From: CAVXTT01 sp963764685
GTDB taxonomy: Bacteria; Bacteroidota; Ignavibacteria; Ignavibacteriales; Ignavibacteriaceae
DNA: 64,000 nt
Reading direction: 5' to 3'
Assembly: GCA_963764685.1 (NCBI GenBank)
Contig: CAVXTT010000022.1
Location: 1-64,000 of the forward strand
This document shows, one piece after another, positions 17,280 to 27,444 of the stretch. The notes beneath the pieces were generated by a model. It made no database searches, had not been told where the DNA came from, and worked only from the letters and a program-made list of their open reading frames with translations. The first letter of the stretch is position 1. Every line of letters starts with the position of its first letter. The position numbers and the translations under genes are program-made.

Positions 17280-19691
17280 ATGGGAATGTTTGTTAAACTT
17301 CCATTAATATTTCTCTTTTGTATAAGCTTTTTTTCTACCGGAAATCACGCACAGGTAAATGATGTTGATTTCGGAATACCGCTAATAACAAATTACCTCC
17401 CAAAAGATTACAAGGCCGATGTTCAATGCTGGTCTGTTGTCCAGGATAAAAGAGGATTGATGTATTTTAGTAATTACAAGGGAGTTCTTGAATATGACGG
17501 GGTAAACTGGCGTTTGATTCAAATTCCCAACGGGATAGTGAGAAGCCTCGCAATAGATGAAGATGGGGTTATTTATGTCGGCGGTTTCAATGAAATCGGG
17601 TACCTGGCTCCGGATGCAAACGGGCAGTTGTTTTATAAGTCCCTTAATAAATATATTTCATCCGATTCTGAAGATTTCGGTGAAGTATGGACGATATTTC
17701 CACGCAAGCACGGTTTATATGTTCAGACAGTCTCCACTCTTTTTCTCTTAAAATCTGATAATAGTAGTTCGACTCCATTTCTTAAAAGAATTACCACACG
17801 GCCGACAGTTGAAAAATGGATTTCAAGGACAAGGATCAACCCCATTCATTCTATAGGTGAAAGGATTTTCATTCAGGAGCGGAATTTAGGATTGCAGGAA
17901 GTGGTAAACGGAAAATTGCAGCTGCTTCCCGGAGGAGAAAAATTTGCCCGGGATATGGTTTATATAATGCTCCCTTACCGCGGCAGGGATAATAATCAAA
18001 AAGATAAAATACTCATCGGTACTGTACACCAGGGTTTGCTTCTTTTTGACGGGAGTAAATTTGAAAAATTTAGTAACGAAGCGGAGGAATATTTAATTAA
18101 AAACCGGCTTTACTTCCGTGGGGCATTGCTTGGGGATGGTAGTTTTGCACTTGGCACTCAGTTGGGGGGTATCGTTGTTATTGATGCAGATGGGAAGCTC
18201 AAAAAAATAATTGATAAAAAAGCCGGGTTGAGTAATAATTCAGTATGGGATCTATTCTACGACCGGGAAGGAAATCTTTGGGCTGGTCTGGATAATGGGA
18301 TTGCGAAGATCCTCTATCCTTCTCCGATATCAATGATCGATGAGAGATTTGGTTACGAGGGAACCATTATTAATATGTATTCCTTCAAGGGTTATTTTTA
18401 TCTCGCCACAGCTTCAGGTATGTTTTATTCCCATAGGGGTGAGAGTTTCCAGCATATGAAAGAGATATCTGTACAATCGTGGAAATTTCTCCCTTTTAAT
18501 GACCGCCTGCTTACTGTAACTAATTCCGGTCTGTTTGAATTAACCGGGTCTTCTGCAAAATTAATTGAGACAAGTCTCAGATATACAAACCTCATTTACA
18601 GATCAAAGGCTGACCCCAACATTATTTATATTGGTTTGTATGACGGGGTAGCAGTGTTAAAATATGAAAATGGTAAGCTTATTGATTGCGGCCATATTCC
18701 AGTAATAACTAACAGGGTTTCGAATTTTGCCGAAGACATTTACGGCGACTTATGGTGTGTTGAGATGTCGGGTAAAATCTTTTGTGTAAAAACACCTGGT
18801 GATAGAAAGGAATTATCTTCTTATAAATTAATAACACCTCCCAATCAGGATAGAATGGTTGGTGAAGTAAAAATGTTTCAGTATCGGGACACAATTTATT
18901 TTTATACCGAAGATGAAATCTTAAAATATAATTACAGTACAGGAAAGCTGATAACGTCGGAAATTCTGAAAGAGTCACTTCCCGGTAAGGATTATAAATT
19001 TATGTCGATTTATCCAGATGAAAAAAATATCATCTGGTGCTTAATAAGGGATCACGATAAAGCAATAATATTTGAAATAGACAAAAGTAAAAATAATATC
19101 CTGCGTCATAATTTCCTGGAACTTGTGAAGGATAAAATACCATCGGAGGTTTTCGGTTCAACGATCTATGCCCAGAACGATAAAAATAAAATGCTTTGGG
19201 TAGGAGCGACAAATACACTTATAAAATTCAATCCGGCTTCCAACCTGCTGCGCGGGGATACTTCTCTTACCAGGCCAGGTATCAGACGCGTGGTTGTAAA
19301 TGATTCCTCTGTATTCGGAGGATATCCCTCCGGTGAAAAAGAAGACCTCGAATTCTCTCCTGCAGCAGCCTCTATAACCTTTGAGTATTCACTCCCCTCA
19401 TTCATTAATGAATATGGAAACGATTACCAGTATCTGCTTGAGGGATTTGATGGAAACTGGAGCGGCTGGAGTTCAAGTGCCGCAAAAAAGAATATACCAA
19501 TCTTTCTCCCGGTAGATTACACTTTTAAGGTAAAAAGCCGGAATGCTCTGGGACAGATTAGTGATATAGCCGGTTATAAATTTACGGTACTTCCCCCCTG
19601 GTACAGAACCTGGTGGGCAAACCTTGCCGGGTTTCTTATACTTCTTACAATTCTTAATTATCTTGTACGCTACAGGGTTGAATATTCTTAG
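17280..19691 (+). CDS. Periplasmic sensor part of the hybrid two-component regulator
   Basis: 803 residues: signal peptide (FLFCISFFSTGNHAQ), two propellers, Y_Y_Y domain and the membrane anchor. It ends artificially at NYLVRYRVEYS. A one-base shift continues into NILRKRNIILEKIVNERTAKINEQKEILEKQ, the coiled coil leading to the kinase. Confidence 0.75.
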   Translation: MGMFVKLPLIFLFCISFFSTGNHAQVNDVDFGIPLITNYLPKDYKADVQCWSVVQDKRGLMYFSNYKGVLEYDGVNWRLIQIPNGIVRSLAIDEDGVIYVGGFNEIGYLAPDANGQLFYKSLNKYISSDSEDFGEVWTIFPRKHGLYVQTVSTLFLLKSDNSSSTPFLKRITTRPTVEKWISRTRINPIHSIGERIFIQERNLGLQEVVNGKLQLLPGGEKFARDMVYIMLPYRGRDNNQKDKILIGTVHQGLLLFDGSKFEKFSNEAEEYLIKNRLYFRGALLGDGSFALGTQLGGIVVIDADGKLKKIIDKKAGLSNNSVWDLFYDREGNLWAGLDNGIAKILYPSPISMIDERFGYEGTIINMYSFKGYFYLATASGMFYSHRGESFQHMKEISVQSWKFLPFNDRLLTVTNSGLFELTGSSAKLIETSLRYTNLIYRSKADPNIIYIGLYDGVAVLKYENGKLIDCGHIPVITNRVSNFAEDIYGDLWCVEMSGKIFCVKTPGDRKELSSYKLITPPNQDRMVGEVKMFQYRDTIYFYTEDEILKYNYSTGKLITSEILKESLPGKDYKFMSIYPDEKNIIWCLIRDHDKAIIFEIDKSKNNILRHNFLELVKDKIPSEVFGSTIYAQNDKNKMLWVGATNTLIKFNPASNLLRGDTSLTRPGIRRVVVNDSSVFGGYPSGEKEDLEFSPAAASITFEYSLPSFINEYGNDYQYLLEGFDGNWSGWSSSAAKKNIPIFLPVDYTFKVKSRNALGQISDIAGYKFTVLPPWYRTWWANLAGFLILLTILNYLVRYRVEYS

Positions 19692-21312
19692 AAAAAGAAA
19701 TATTATTCTTGAGAAAATCGTCAATGAGAGAACTGCAAAGATCAATGAGCAGAAGGAAATACTTGAAAAACAAGCCAGAGAAGCTGCGTGAACTGGATCA
19801 AATAAAATCCAACTTCTTTGCGAATATCTCTCACGAATTCAGGACTCCGCTTACATTAATAAAAGGGCAGCTGGAAAATGTTTTAGGAATAATCAGGGAT
19901 GAGAATATCCGGAAAAAGATCCTGATGGCATTTAATAACTCCAACCGTCTCCATCGGTTAATAAACCAGATTCTTGATCTTTCAAAGCTGGAGTCAGGAA
20001 AAATCAAACTTGAGCTTGAGCAGGTTGATCTTATTAAATTAATATCTACCCGGATTGGCTTCATTTGAGTCAATGGCTGAAAGGAACGGGATATCTCTGA
20101 ATTTGTTTAAAAAACACGCTAAGCTTATCCTTAATATTGATAAAGGCAGGATAGAGGAAGTTATTGACAATCTTCTTTCAAATGCTCTTAAATTCACCCC
20201 CGCCGGAGGTAGTATTGAAATATCCGTTGATATTCAAAAAAGCGGGTATACAGAAAATGCAATTATTACCATACGGGATACCGGTACAGGAATTTCTGCC
20301 GAAAAACTAATTCATATATTCGACCGGTTTTACCAGGCTGATGATTCATCAACAAAACAATTTGAAGGAAGCGGACTAGGTCTTTCGATAGTGAAAGATT
20401 TTGTTGAACTGCATGGCGGATCAATAAATGTGGAAAGTAAATTGAATGCAGGGACAACCTTCACAATTTACCTTCCATATGAAGAAATTGAAATAACCGA
20501 GAATACCGAGGAACTGAAAGCAAAAGAGAGCATTATAGGTGAGGAAAAATCCCTTATATCTAATTGTAGAAGACAATTCGGATATGCGGGGTTATATTAA
20601 AGAAAATCTTGAGAGTCAGTATAGAATTGAAGAAGCGGTTAATGGGGAAGATGGAATAATAAAAGCAATAGAAAAAATACCGGATTTAATAATTACTGAT
20701 GTAATGATGCCTAAAATTGATGGTTTTGAATTGTGTACAACTTTGAAAAATGATCAAAAAACAAGTCATATTCCGATTATTATTTTAACTGCAAAAGCTG
20801 ATGAGGAGAATAAACTAAGCGGATTATTAATCGGAGCCGATGATTTTCTTGCCAAACCTTTCAGTCCCCGTGAACTGGAAATCCGGGTAGGAAATCTAAT
20901 CCACATCAGGCAGCTTCTTCGGGAAAAATATAAAGAAATTTCAGTAATCAAGACGGAGGATGTTAAAGCCAGTCCAATTGATAAAGATTTCCTTAATAAG
21001 GTATTTAGGGTAATAAAAGAACATCTTGAGGATCAGCAGTTAAGTGTGCAGCTTTTAGCAGATGAAATCGGAATGAGCGTTTCACAACTTAACAGAAAAC
21101 TCAATGCTCTTATAAGTCAGCCGGCAGGGAAACTGATCCGATCCACAAGACTGGATTATTCGGCCAAACTTCTGGAAAGCAATGCTGGCAATATTACCGA
21201 GATTGCTTACCGTATAGGTTTTGCAGATGTTTCTAGTTTCACAAACAGCTTTAAGGAAAAATACGGTGTTGCCCCTTCAGAATATCTGAAAATTAAACAG
21301 AACGGCCTCTAA
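17280..21312 (+). CDS. Hybrid two-component system regulator (sensor propeller to AraC output), frameshifted
   Basis: One gene of about 1,340 codons, interrupted at about 19685, 19787, 20065 and 20550-20570. In order: signal peptide; two-component-regulator propeller repeats (WSVVQDKRGLMYFSN, WDLFYDREGNLWAGLDNGI); a Y_Y_Y domain (QYLLEGFDGNWSGWS); a transmembrane helix (WWANLAGFLILLTILNYLV); HisKA (NFFANISHEFRTPLTLIKG); HATPase_c (IEEVIDNLLSNALKFTP, GTGISAEKL, GSGLGLSIVKD); a receiver (IVEDNSDM, DLIITDVMMPKIDG, ILTAKA); and an AraC DNA-binding domain. This is the single-polypeptide sensor/response-regulator type of Bacteroidetes and relatives. It lies upstream of the T9SS array, its likely target. 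Confidence 0.9.
19709..20600 (+). CDS. Histidine kinase core of the hybrid regulator
   Basis: Two overlapping pieces (19709-20068 with HisKA, 20055-20600 with HATPase_c). The phosphoacceptor histidine is in ISHEFRTPL. The N, G1 and G2 boxes are all present. The first ~20 residues of the 19709 ORF and the last ~15 of the 20055 ORF are out-of-frame artefacts. Confidence 0.7.
20539..21312 (+). CDS. Receiver plus AraC output domain of the hybrid regulator
   Basis: 257 residues: receiver with acidic pocket VEDNSD, phosphoacceptor Asp in IITDVMMPKIDG and Lys in LAKPFSPRE. Then an AraC HTH (LSVQLLADEIGMSVSQLNRKLNALI, ITEIAYRIGFADVSSFTNSFKEKYGVAPSEY). The upstream join to the kinase is a shift in the A-run near 20545. 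Confidence 0.75.
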   Translation: MRKNPLYLIVEDNSDMRGYIKENLESQYRIEEAVNGEDGIIKAIEKIPDLIITDVMMPKIDGFELCTTLKNDQKTSHIPIIILTAKADEENKLSGLLIGADDFLAKPFSPRELEIRVGNLIHIRQLLREKYKEISVIKTEDVKASPIDKDFLNKVFRVIKEHLEDQQLSVQLLADEIGMSVSQLNRKLNALISQPAGKLIRSTRLDYSAKLLESNAGNITEIAYRIGFADVSSFTNSFKEKYGVAPSEYLKIKQNGL

Positions 21313-21334
21313 TTTTCTCCAATAATCCCACTCT

Positions 21335-21375
21335 GCTCAAAATCCCCAATTATTTGCGCAGTAATCCTAAATAAA
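21335..21375 (+). promoter_or_regulatory. Direct-repeat element A, candidate binding site for the AraC output domain
   Basis: A 41-base segment (gctcaaaatccccaattatt...) closely matches 21841-21880, with roughly four fifths of positions identical. It lies immediately after the regulator gene. Function is inferred from position and repetition only. Confidence 0.45.
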
Positions 21376-21555
21376 AATTTGGTTTATTATTTAAGTTTAT
21401 CTCTGAAATTAAGAAATTTAAGTAAATATAAAACCGCATTTACTCAAATCTCATTATTGGAAAAGTAATAGTACTTTGATTAGTTGAAACCCCGGGCTGT
21501 TTAAGAGTATTCTCATCATAGAGCTCCAGGAAATCTTTTAAACAGCCATTTTATA

Positions 21556-21651
21556 ATGCAGTTGAAAATGAATATAAAAATAGCAGGATATTACTTGTTT
21601 TTGATAATTGCGGCGATTCTTTCATATTTTTTTCTTTTAACTCTTTTTTAG
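21556..21651 (+). CDS. Possible 31-aa single-helix membrane peptide
   Basis: ATG at 21556, or the in-frame ATG at 21568, to TAG at 21649-21651. The product is MQLKMNIKIAGYY followed by an uninterrupted hydrophobic helix of about 18 residues ending FFLLTLF. It ends 32 bases before the strong hairpin at 21684-21716, and an inverted repeat (21495-21504/21538-21547) lies just upstream. No convincing ribosome site, so it may be chance. Confidence 0.3.
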   Translation: MQLKMNIKIAGYYLFLIIAAILSYFFLLTLF

Positions 21652-21683
21652 CCTTATAATAAATTTTTACCCTCTATTTTCTG

Positions 21684-21716
21684 GCAAAAGGTCTGATCTA
21701 CGTTCAGACCTTTTGC
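21684..21716. terminator. Strong bidirectional hairpin terminator
   Basis: A perfect 13-bp stem (21684-21696/21704-21716) with a 7-base loop. The A4/T4 lies within the stem. It separates the regulator and small-ORF unit from the promoter region of the 22053 gene. Confidence 0.75.
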
Positions 21717-21840
21717 ATTTAGAATAGGGTTCGTTAAATTATTTTAAATTTGGGTAAGCGGGAATTTGAAAACGTAACGAAAACTGACTTTCAGGAGGGT
21801 AATTCAGAAAAGTTTTGAATTCTTAGATAAATCTAAGTCC

Positions 21841-21880
21841 GCTCAAAATACCCAAATCTTTGCTCAATAAACCTAATAAA
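21841..21880 (+). promoter_or_regulatory. Direct-repeat element B upstream of the T9SS array
   Basis: Partner of 21335-21375. The conserved words are gctcaaaat, cccaa, tttgc, taa and cctaa. It lies 173 bases before the first ATG of the array, a reasonable operator distance. A related word in the opposite orientation (tttgggtaagcg) occurs at 21749-21760. Confidence 0.5.
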
Positions 21881-22052
21881 TCTCTTTCATCAAATATTTA
21901 CGTTTAACCGGGATGTTAAAAAAAAAGTTTGGATGATGTTATTAGTTGTTTTCACTGCAAATTGCCTAGAAGATGGCTGCTTAATAATTCTGCTAATGTA
22001 TTTTCTTCCCATTAACCACGAAAACTAACATTTTTTATTTGCGGAGGATTTT

Positions 22053-24155
22053 ATGATTCAAAGATTATTGCAATCTTTGTTTGTTTCAGCTATTATAATT
22101 TTTAGTCTCGCCAATAATTCTTACGCGCAATTATCCGGTTCATATACGATTCCAGGCGCTCCATTCGCTACTGTAAAAGCGGCAGTTGATTCCCTCAACC
22201 TGGTGGGCCCAGGTGGAGGCGGCGTAACGTTTAATATTACAAGTGGTTATTCGGAAAATATAACCTCACCAATTACACTCACAGCTACTGGCACTTCTGC
22301 AAATCCTATTATATTTCAAAAAACCGGCGGCGGAGCAAATCCTTTAATTACAAGGACAGATGCCGGCACACTAATTACGTCTGTTCAGGGGGGTGCAGGA
22401 GATGCAGTTATTCGTATTGAGGGCACAGATTATCTCACTTTCAATGCAATCAATGTCTCAGCGATTAATGAAGGGATTGAATACGGATTTTTGACTCATA
22501 AACTAAACGGTTTAAATGGAAGCAAATATGTAACAATTTCAAATTGCACAATTACGATGTCAAAAGGTGCAAGCCCTTATGTTTCAGGAATTTATATTGG
22601 TAACGGGACAACAGATATAAACTCTGCAGACGGGGTTACTGTAAACAGCATTGACGGTGAGAATTCTAACATATTTTTAACCGGAAATACCATTCAGAAT
22701 GTACACTCAGGTATCTTATCCATCGGATCTTCCGCTGCAGGTTTCTATGACAGCGATATTGTTATCGGTCAGTCCGGTGCAGGTAATACAATCCAGAATT
22801 ACGGCGGCGGTGCCCTTGGAGCCTGCTACGGTGTTTATTTCAAAAATGTAAATAACCCCACCACATCCTATAATATCTTCAACAACGCCGCAGGCGGCGG
22901 GACAACTTCAACGGACAGTTTATTCGGTATCCTGCATCGTGTTGTATTAGGGAATGTAATAGCTAATAATAATTCCTTTACAATGAATAACTCTTCGACA
23001 AGAGTTACCAGCATAATCTATAACAGCAATAACACCGTTACCTCAGAAACATACAATAACAATACGTTTGCAGGTACGCTCGGTACCGGAACTTTAAACC
23101 TTATTTATACTTTCAGCAATAATACCCCTGATAAAACAGCATCCGGCAATACAGTTACCTCCATAACAAAAACGGGAGGGGCTGTAAATGGTTATTATGC
23201 TGCATCAAGTTTCGTGGTTGGCGGGACAGAAACAGTTACTAATAATAACTTTTCAAACATTACTGTCACCGGAGGCAGTAGTACATCTGCGATTATTTAT
23301 TGTTCAGGGACCGCAACTCATAATTTTATAATAAGTAACAATATTATCTCAAACCTTACTTACAATGGCGGCTCAACCATTAATGTTATTACCACATCCG
23401 GTGGAAATAATGCCCAGGTAGACAATAATACTATTTCCAACATAACGTCAGGCAGTACAATTAATGGAATTAGTTTTAGTGCTATAAATGCTTCTGTTTA
23501 CAAAAATAAAATCTATGGTTTAACTTCAACCACAGACAGGCTTCAATCCTGTTTATGGAATAACCACAGGCATCATTCACTGGTAACACAACTACTAAAT
23601 ATTTATAATAATTTTATTTCTGATTTAAAAGCACCCGGATCTAAAGCTTTTTTAAGCGTCGCAGGTATCTATGCAGGTTCGGGTACAAATGTAAATTTAT
23701 TTTATAACACGGTTTATTTAAAATATACATGCACTGAACTGAATCATAGAAGTGCCGCTGTGGGTTTAGGCGATACCGGTCCGAATGTGGATATGCGGAA
23801 TAATATATTCGTAAATGAAACTGACGTTACAGCCGGTACTCTTGCCTGTGCGATATACAAATCAAGCACCTGGCTGCTTAATATTTCAGATAATACAAAT
23901 AATAATCTTTATTATGCCGGAGTACCATCTTCCAAGCATTTAATCTTTTTTGACGGAACTAATTCCGATTCAACGCTTACACAATACAAAAACAGACTTG
24001 CACCGAGAGAATCAAATTCAGTTACAGAGCTTCCTCCGTTTATAAACATTGCTTCGGTGCCATATGATCTGCATATCAGTCCGTCAATCGCTACTCAGGT
24101 TGAAAGCGGCGGTCTGCCGGTTATCTTCTCCTATAAGCATTACAACCGACTTTGA
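22053..24155 (+). CDS. N-terminal unbroken segment of array gene 1
   Basis: 700 residues holding the signal peptide and first beta-helix (repeats such as NNNFSNITVTGG, NNIISNLTYNGG, NNTISNITSG). It runs to a frameshift at about 24140, where the conserved DFDGNTRNSTEPDMGADEF continues in another frame. Confidence 0.7.
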   Translation: MIQRLLQSLFVSAIIIFSLANNSYAQLSGSYTIPGAPFATVKAAVDSLNLVGPGGGGVTFNITSGYSENITSPITLTATGTSANPIIFQKTGGGANPLITRTDAGTLITSVQGGAGDAVIRIEGTDYLTFNAINVSAINEGIEYGFLTHKLNGLNGSKYVTISNCTITMSKGASPYVSGIYIGNGTTDINSADGVTVNSIDGENSNIFLTGNTIQNVHSGILSIGSSAAGFYDSDIVIGQSGAGNTIQNYGGGALGACYGVYFKNVNNPTTSYNIFNNAAGGGTTSTDSLFGILHRVVLGNVIANNNSFTMNNSSTRVTSIIYNSNNTVTSETYNNNTFAGTLGTGTLNLIYTFSNNTPDKTASGNTVTSITKTGGAVNGYYAASSFVVGGTETVTNNNFSNITVTGGSSTSAIIYCSGTATHNFIISNNIISNLTYNGGSTINVITTSGGNNAQVDNNTISNITSGSTINGISFSAINASVYKNKIYGLTSTTDRLQSCLWNNHRHHSLVTQLLNIYNNFISDLKAPGSKAFLSVAGIYAGSGTNVNLFYNTVYLKYTCTELNHRSAAVGLGDTGPNVDMRNNIFVNETDVTAGTLACAIYKSSTWLLNISDNTNNNLYYAGVPSSKHLIFFDGTNSDSTLTQYKNRLAPRESNSVTELPPFINIASVPYDLHISPSIATQVESGGLPVIFSYKHYNRL

Positions 24156-27100
24156 CGGTAATACCCGTAATTCCACAGAGCCTGATATGGGAGCTGATGA
24201 GTTTACACGGTATTCCGGCAGATAAAATTTCCCCTGCTATTGTCTATTCACCGTTATTAAATACAAATTCAACAACAGTAAGATCCCTTATTGTAAGTGT
24301 AACCGATCCCGGCAGCGGGGTTCCGGCAACAGCACCCGGCTGGCCTAATTTATACTGGAAGAAAAATACCGGGGGCAGCTGGACAGCAGTAACTCCTTCG
24401 GGTGTTGCCGGAAGCATTTATCACTTATAATTTCGGCAGCGGTGCTGCACTGAATGATACAATATACTATTATATAGCTGCCCAGGATAATGCAACACCC
24501 CCCAATGTGGGTACATATCCTGTTATGGGAGCCGGTGGATTTACTTACAATCCTCCAGCAGCTTCAATACCTCCGACAACTCCAAGCAGGTATGTAATTA
24601 CCAGTGCGCCCTTATCCGGAAATTATACAATAGGGACAGGCGGTGCTTATTCCACAATACAGGCAGCTGTTACTGATTTAAATCTCCGCGGTGTTAGCTA
24701 ATGCAGTGAATTTCCTTCTTCTGGAGGATATGGTAACAGATACAATCCCTGTCGTAATCAGAGTTAACAATGTCAATAAACCAACCGGTCGCTCATAGTG
24801 TAACTATTAAACCTAATACAGGTGTGATTGCCGTTATTCAGGGTGCACCTGCACATAATTTCACTATTAAAATTCTCGAAAGTTATGTCATCATTGACGG
24901 ATCAAACAGCGGTGGTACTGACAGGAGCCTTACCATTCGTAATACGTAATCCCAACTTCCCAAGTGCAATACTTCTTGGGCTCAATTGGAACAACTCCAT
25001 TGACCGGGGTTACTGTTAAAAATTGTAACGTAAATAATGGTGCTAATTCATGCTTATGCTATAATGTTGTCTGATGGAGAGAACCCCGGCATAGCAGGAT
25101 TTTTTAATAATGTGATTATTCAAAATAACTTTATCCAGAAGTGCACTGGATGCTATCTATTGTAAAGCAGAAGTTTCTGCCGGAAACGGAAGCGGATTAC
25201 TTATAAGCGGGAATATTATGAATTCTGGCAGCACCAATGCCGTTCAGGGAATGGGTATTTATGTCGGAGGAGTTGATGGAGCATCCATAACAGGTAACCA
25301 GATTGCCAATCTTGGCAGTGGAGGCAGTCCTTTGGCTATCTCAGTTGGGGCAGGGGTGGTAAACACTTCTGTCAGCAATAATGTTATCGGTCCTATATAC
25401 GCCGGAGACGGTGTCCCGAAAGGTATCTGGGTTGGATCAGGTATGACAAATGCAAACATAACCATATCCGGAAATGAGGTTTCCGGCTTATCGACTTCTT
25501 ACGGCGGAGCGTTGACGGCAATGTATGTATATGGAGCTACATCCGGAGTGGTAATTGAAAAGAACAAATTATATGACATTTCAAACAACAATAGCTTCGG
25601 TTTCGGCACAAGAGCTATAATAATCAACACTAATATTCCTTCCAGCAATATAATTATCAGAAATAATGCGGTATGGAATGTTAGAACAGTCGGCAAAATC
25701 TTTCCAAACAGCTGGGGTGTAGGAATCGGAATTGATGGTTCTACCGGCGGTGTAAAGGTTTATCACAATAGCGTTAATATGTACGGTACTCTTGCCTCCG
25801 ATACTGCCGGTATAAATACTGCATTTGGAGTACTGAGTGCTTCTGCTACTGCACTGGATGTCAGGGATAATATTTTTGTTAATAAAATTGATAACACGTC
25901 TTTCTGTTAATGATAAGAGCTATGCAATAAACAGTCAGGCTCCCGCAACAGCATTTACCGATATAAATTATAATGATTATTATGTTTCAGGAGCTGCCGG
26001 AATTCTCGGTTACCTGGGCGGAGACAGAACTACACTTTCTGCATGGCAGACGGCAACTGGAAAAGATGCCAACAGTATCTCCGGAAATCCTGACTTCATC
26101 AGCGAGACGAATCTTCATATAAATCCGGCTTCCGGATTTGTAAGCAACAACGGTTATTATCTTATCAGATGTCCCTATCTGACTTTGACGGTGATATAAG
26201 AAATAATCCTCCTGATATTGGTGCTGATGAATTCTCAAATGCTCCGACAACATTTCCAGTTGACTGTAAATGTAAGCAACGGCTGGAATATGGTATCAAT
26301 CCCCGGATTACTTCCGACGAATCAGAATGTAACAAGCTGGTGGCCGGGTAAGGATCCCTGCAGCAGGTGTATTCAAGTTTCAGGCGGTTATCAGTCAGTA
26401 ACCACCGCAGTCCCCGGGACAGGGCTACTGGATGAAGAATGTTGGGGCCCAGACATATAACACAGGTGATGAGTGGCCTGCAGGCGGAATACAGATAGTA
26501 GCTCACGATCCAATACCGGGTGCTCTTGGATGGAATCTGATCGGTGGCTATGAACAGTCCAGTTGCAACAACAGGTCTTACTACAACACCACCGGGACTA
26601 ATAACAGGATCAGTATACAAATATTCAGGCGGCTATATAGCAGCAACAACAATGGATCCGGGATATGGATATTGGATAAAGCTTACCGGTGCAGGATCAA
26701 TAAATATTCCTTCAGCCCCAATGGGTCCGATGAAATCATCAGCTAGCAGTATCAACAGAAGGCTTCGGTAAGATCACGATAACCGATAAATCAGGAAAGA
26801 GTTATACACTGTACTCTGCAAAGAGTAATACAGATCTTAATCAGTATGAGCTTCCTCCAATGCCTCCGCAGGGAATGTTTGACATCCGTTATTCAAGTCA
26901 GAGATCTGCTGAAAGATTAAGCACTCCGCAGGGCATCGATATGATGGGTGTTCAATACCCGGTAACCGTTAAGGCAGAAGCTACATCAATAATCTTATCC
27001 GATGAAACCGGTAAAGAAATAAGCAGATTAAATTCCGGTCAACAGTCAGAGATCAGTGCTTCTGCCGGAAAATTATATATCACTGAAAATCTTGTACCTG

Positions 27101-27363
27101 CGGTATACTCACTCGAACAGAATTATCCCAATCCTTTCAATCCCAGCACAATGATTCAGTTTTCGCTACCGGAAAATTCTGACAACGTGAAGCTGTCAGT
27201 GTTTAATGCCCTGGGACAGAAGGTAGCTGAGCTGGTGAGCGGTTCTCTTGCTGCTGGAAAATACATATCAATGGAATGCCCACAATTTTGCACAGGCATT
27301 TATATGTATGAATTAAGAACAGATCATTTTGTATCAGTTAAAAAGATGATGCTATTAAAATAA
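22053..27363 (+). CDS. Giant T9SS-secreted parallel beta-helix protein (array gene 1), multiply frameshifted
   Basis: About 1,770 codons. The N-terminal signal peptide (SLANNSYAQ) leads to GSYTIPGAPFATVKAAVDSLNLVG and a right-handed beta-helix with many NN-x-I-S-N turns. An Ig-like segment follows (24230-24560). A second ...TIQAAVTDLNLRGV start and second helix follow (24600-26200). Then come the shared cassette (26250-27363) and a T9SS sorting domain. The coding frame changes at least eight times after 24150. The order of domains is nevertheless the same as in the paralogue at 35119-43567, which shows the pieces belong together. GGAGG precedes the ATG. Likely cell-surface or released adhesin or glycan-binding protein; ligand unknown. 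Confidence 0.82.
25218..25910 (+). CDS. Second beta-helix segment of array gene 1
   Basis: 230 residues of helix repeats (SITGNQIANLGSGG, NITISGNEVSGLSTS, VIEKNKLYDISNN). No start signal: an internal fragment between frameshifts at about 25075-25215 and 25895. Confidence 0.55.
   Translation: MNSGSTNAVQGMGIYVGGVDGASITGNQIANLGSGGSPLAISVGAGVVNTSVSNNVIGPIYAGDGVPKGIWVGSGMTNANITISGNEVSGLSTSYGGALTAMYVYGATSGVVIEKNKLYDISNNNSFGFGTRAIIINTNIPSSNIIIRNNAVWNVRTVGKIFPNSWGVGIGIDGSTGGVKVYHNSVNMYGTLASDTAGINTAFGVLSASATALDVRDNIFVNKIDNTSFC
26250..27363 (+). repeat. Shared C-terminal cassette, copy 2
   Basis: Same three-part block as at 8186-9292, here with frameshifts at about 26370, 26430, 26560, 26765 and 27270. 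The final sorting-domain stretch is nearly identical in nucleotides to that of the next gene (29421-29506). Confidence 0.8.
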
Positions 27364-27384
27364 ATTAAAAAACCCTCTGGCAAA

Positions 27385-27413
27385 GGAAAGCCTGAGCTGT
27401 AAACAGGCTTTCC
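27385..27413 (+). terminator. Hairpin terminator after array gene 1
   Basis: A perfect 10-bp stem (27385-27394/27404-27413), then aatgcttttt. It lies 22 bases past the stop codon. Confidence 0.65.
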
Positions 27414-27444
27414 AATGCTTTTTATAAAATATAAGTGAAAGACA

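Noticed and set aside
19685..20570. Programmed ribosomal frameshifting in the hybrid regulator
   Set aside because: Four shifts in one gene, with no conserved slippery site plus pseudoknot pattern, and similar shifts across unrelated genes. Sequence error is simpler.
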